The translations under genes and the position numbers were made by a program. A DNA stretch of 5,311 nt, from positions 1-5,311 of the forward strand of contig CANGUJ010000308.1 of the NCBI GenBank assembly GCA_947456845.1, read 5' to 3'. Under the pieces are notes generated by a model. That model did not search any database. It was not told the origin of the DNA and saw nothing but the letters and a program-made list of their open reading frames with translations. Below are positions 4,421 through 5,311 of this stretch, piece after piece; position 1 is the first letter of the stretch, and every line of letters starts with the position of its first letter. The stretch comes from Burkholderiales bacterium. Its GTDB lineage: Bacteria > Pseudomonadota > Gammaproteobacteria > Burkholderiales > JAEUOS01.

Positions 4421-5302
4421 TCAGGCCGCCTGTTGCAAGGTCGGCGCGCTGTCCTCAAGCGTGATGCGCCGCATGTCGCGCTTGTAGCGCTGGTCGTCGT
4501 AGCTGCGGCCGCGGTGCAGGGTGCAGCGGTTGTCCCAGATCACCAGGTCGTGCACGCGCCAGGTGTGGCTGTAGACGAACTCGCGCTGCGTGGCATGCTC
4601 GGTGAGGTCGCGGATCAGCATCATCGCTTCGGGCCGCGGCATGCCGTGGATGGTGCCGATGTGCGAGGCGAGGAACAGCGATTTGCGGCCCGAGCCGGGG
4701 TGGCGCCGCACCAGGCGCTGCGGCACCGGCGCGAAGCCGGCGCGCTCCTCCTCGGTGAACGCGTCGAAGCCCAGCAGGGCGCGCGAATAGATCAGCGAAT
4801 GGTCGCAGACCATCGGCTCGACGCGCGCCTTCATCTTGCCGGGCAGGGCGTCCCACGCGGCGCGCATGTCGGCGAACTCGGTCTCCCCGCCTTCCGGCGG
4901 GATGGCGCGGGCATGCAGCATCGAGTACTTGGCGGGCGTGGCCTTGAAGCTCGAATCGCTGTGCCAGAGCTGGTTGCCCAGGTTGAACATGCGGCGCCGG
5001 TCATCCGCCGCCAGCAGGCTGTCATCGACATCCAGATTGGATATGTCCACCAGCTCGCGGTGCCTCAGGCGCTGCTTTTCCATGCCCACCTGGGCGGGCA
5101 TGGGTTCGAGGGGGCCCATCGCGCGGCCGAAGGCCATCTGCTGCTCGTCGTCCAGGTGCTGTTCGCGCAGCACCAGTACCGCGTACCGGTCCATGGCGCG
5201 GTCGATGGCGGCGCACAGCGCGGGGCCCGGGGTCGCGCGCAGGTCGACCCCGCGCAGTTCGGCGACGAAGAGCGGATGCAGCGGGCGCAGGTCGAGTTCC
5301 AT
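4421..5302 (-). CDS. TfdA/TauD-family Fe(II)/2-oxoglutarate-dependent dioxygenase
   Basis: The protein of 293 residues resembles TfdA, the 2,4-dichlorophenoxyacetate dioxygenase, along its whole length and is close to the usual 287. The facial triad is visible: H114 and D116 in NQLWHSDSSF (110-119) and H263 in WDNRCTLHRGR (256-266). T141 in GGETEF and R275 in YKRDMRR match the residues that bind 2-oxoglutarate in TfdA, and HATQREFVYSH (236-246) is a strongly shared block. Such enzymes are cytosolic and couple 2-oxoglutarate decarboxylation to hydroxylation, often cleaving an ether or C-S bond. The substrate is not determined by these residues; the general TauD/TfdA group includes taurine, aryloxyalkanoate and other acid substrates. 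ATG 5302 gives the start; a GTG at 5311, at the window edge, is also in frame, so an upstream start outside the window cannot be excluded. Confidence 0.9.
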   Translation of the reverse strand: MELDLRPLHPLFVAELRGVDLRATPGPALCAAIDRAMDRYAVLVLREQHLDDEQQMAFGRAMGPLEPMPAQVGMEKQRLRHRELVDISNLDVDDSLLAADDRRRMFNLGNQLWHSDSSFKATPAKYSMLHARAIPPEGGETEFADMRAAWDALPGKMKARVEPMVCDHSLIYSRALLGFDAFTEEERAGFAPVPQRLVRRHPGSGRKSLFLASHIGTIHGMPRPEAMMLIRDLTEHATQREFVYSHTWRVHDLVIWDNRCTLHRGRSYDDQRYKRDMRRITLEDSAPTLQQAA

Positions 5303-5311
5303 GCCGGTCAC

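Noticed and set aside
4455..4856. 133-residue frame on the - strand inside the dioxygenase gene
   Set aside because: It is a shifted frame of the TfdA-like gene, rich in Arg, Ala and Pro, with no domain of its own.
1..5311. CRISPR array, tRNA or rRNA genes
   Set aside because: No regularly spaced direct repeats and no tRNA-like cloverleaf were found. The attC sites are palindromes with varied sequences and long, gene-bearing spacing.

Overview
The window is the distal end of an integron gene-cassette array, followed by ordinary high-GC chromosome. From base 1 to about 3456, short one-gene units lie head to tail on the + strand. Each is closed by an attC-type recombination site: an RYYYAAC-like box, an imperfect palindrome, and a GTTRRRY-like box. 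I find six convincing attC sites (153-210, 583-642, 1279-1407, 1849-1938, 2690-2776, 3391-3456) and one decayed copy (2364-2492). No integrase gene, attI or Pc promoter is visible; by the usual layout they would lie to the left, outside the window. Large array size, varied attC sites and varied payloads suggest a sedentary chromosomal or environmental integron rather than a clinical class 1 integron, but that is inference.

Cassettes from left to right: (1) the 3' end of an unrecognised gene (3-134); (2) a small four-helix membrane protein of unknown function (220-633) whose C-terminus is encoded by its own attC; (3) a LysE/RhtB-family exporter (663-1277); (4) a GNAT acetyltransferase that closely resembles ArsN2 (1417-1854); (5) a small single-domain cupin (1995-2351), followed by the decayed attC; (6) a roughly 200-base remnant or minimal cassette with at most a 41-residue ORF (2542-2667); (7) a second, unrelated GNAT acetyltransferase (2794-3396). 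The genes are independent payloads and not a pathway. Two acetyltransferases, an exporter and a cupin are a typical detoxification or stress-flavoured cargo.

After the last attC the composition becomes visibly more GC-rich and the codon use more uniform. A secreted SUMF1/FGE-fold protein without the catalytic cysteines of formylglycine-generating enzyme (3605-4366, +) converges on a TfdA/TauD-type 2-oxoglutarate-dependent dioxygenase (5302-4421, -), with a GC-rich hairpin between their stops. These two genes are best read as the chromosomal flank.

The organism is probably a high-GC proteobacterium. The long attC type and the dioxygenase would fit a gammaproteobacterium of the Xanthomonadales or a betaproteobacterium; I cannot decide between them from sequence alone.
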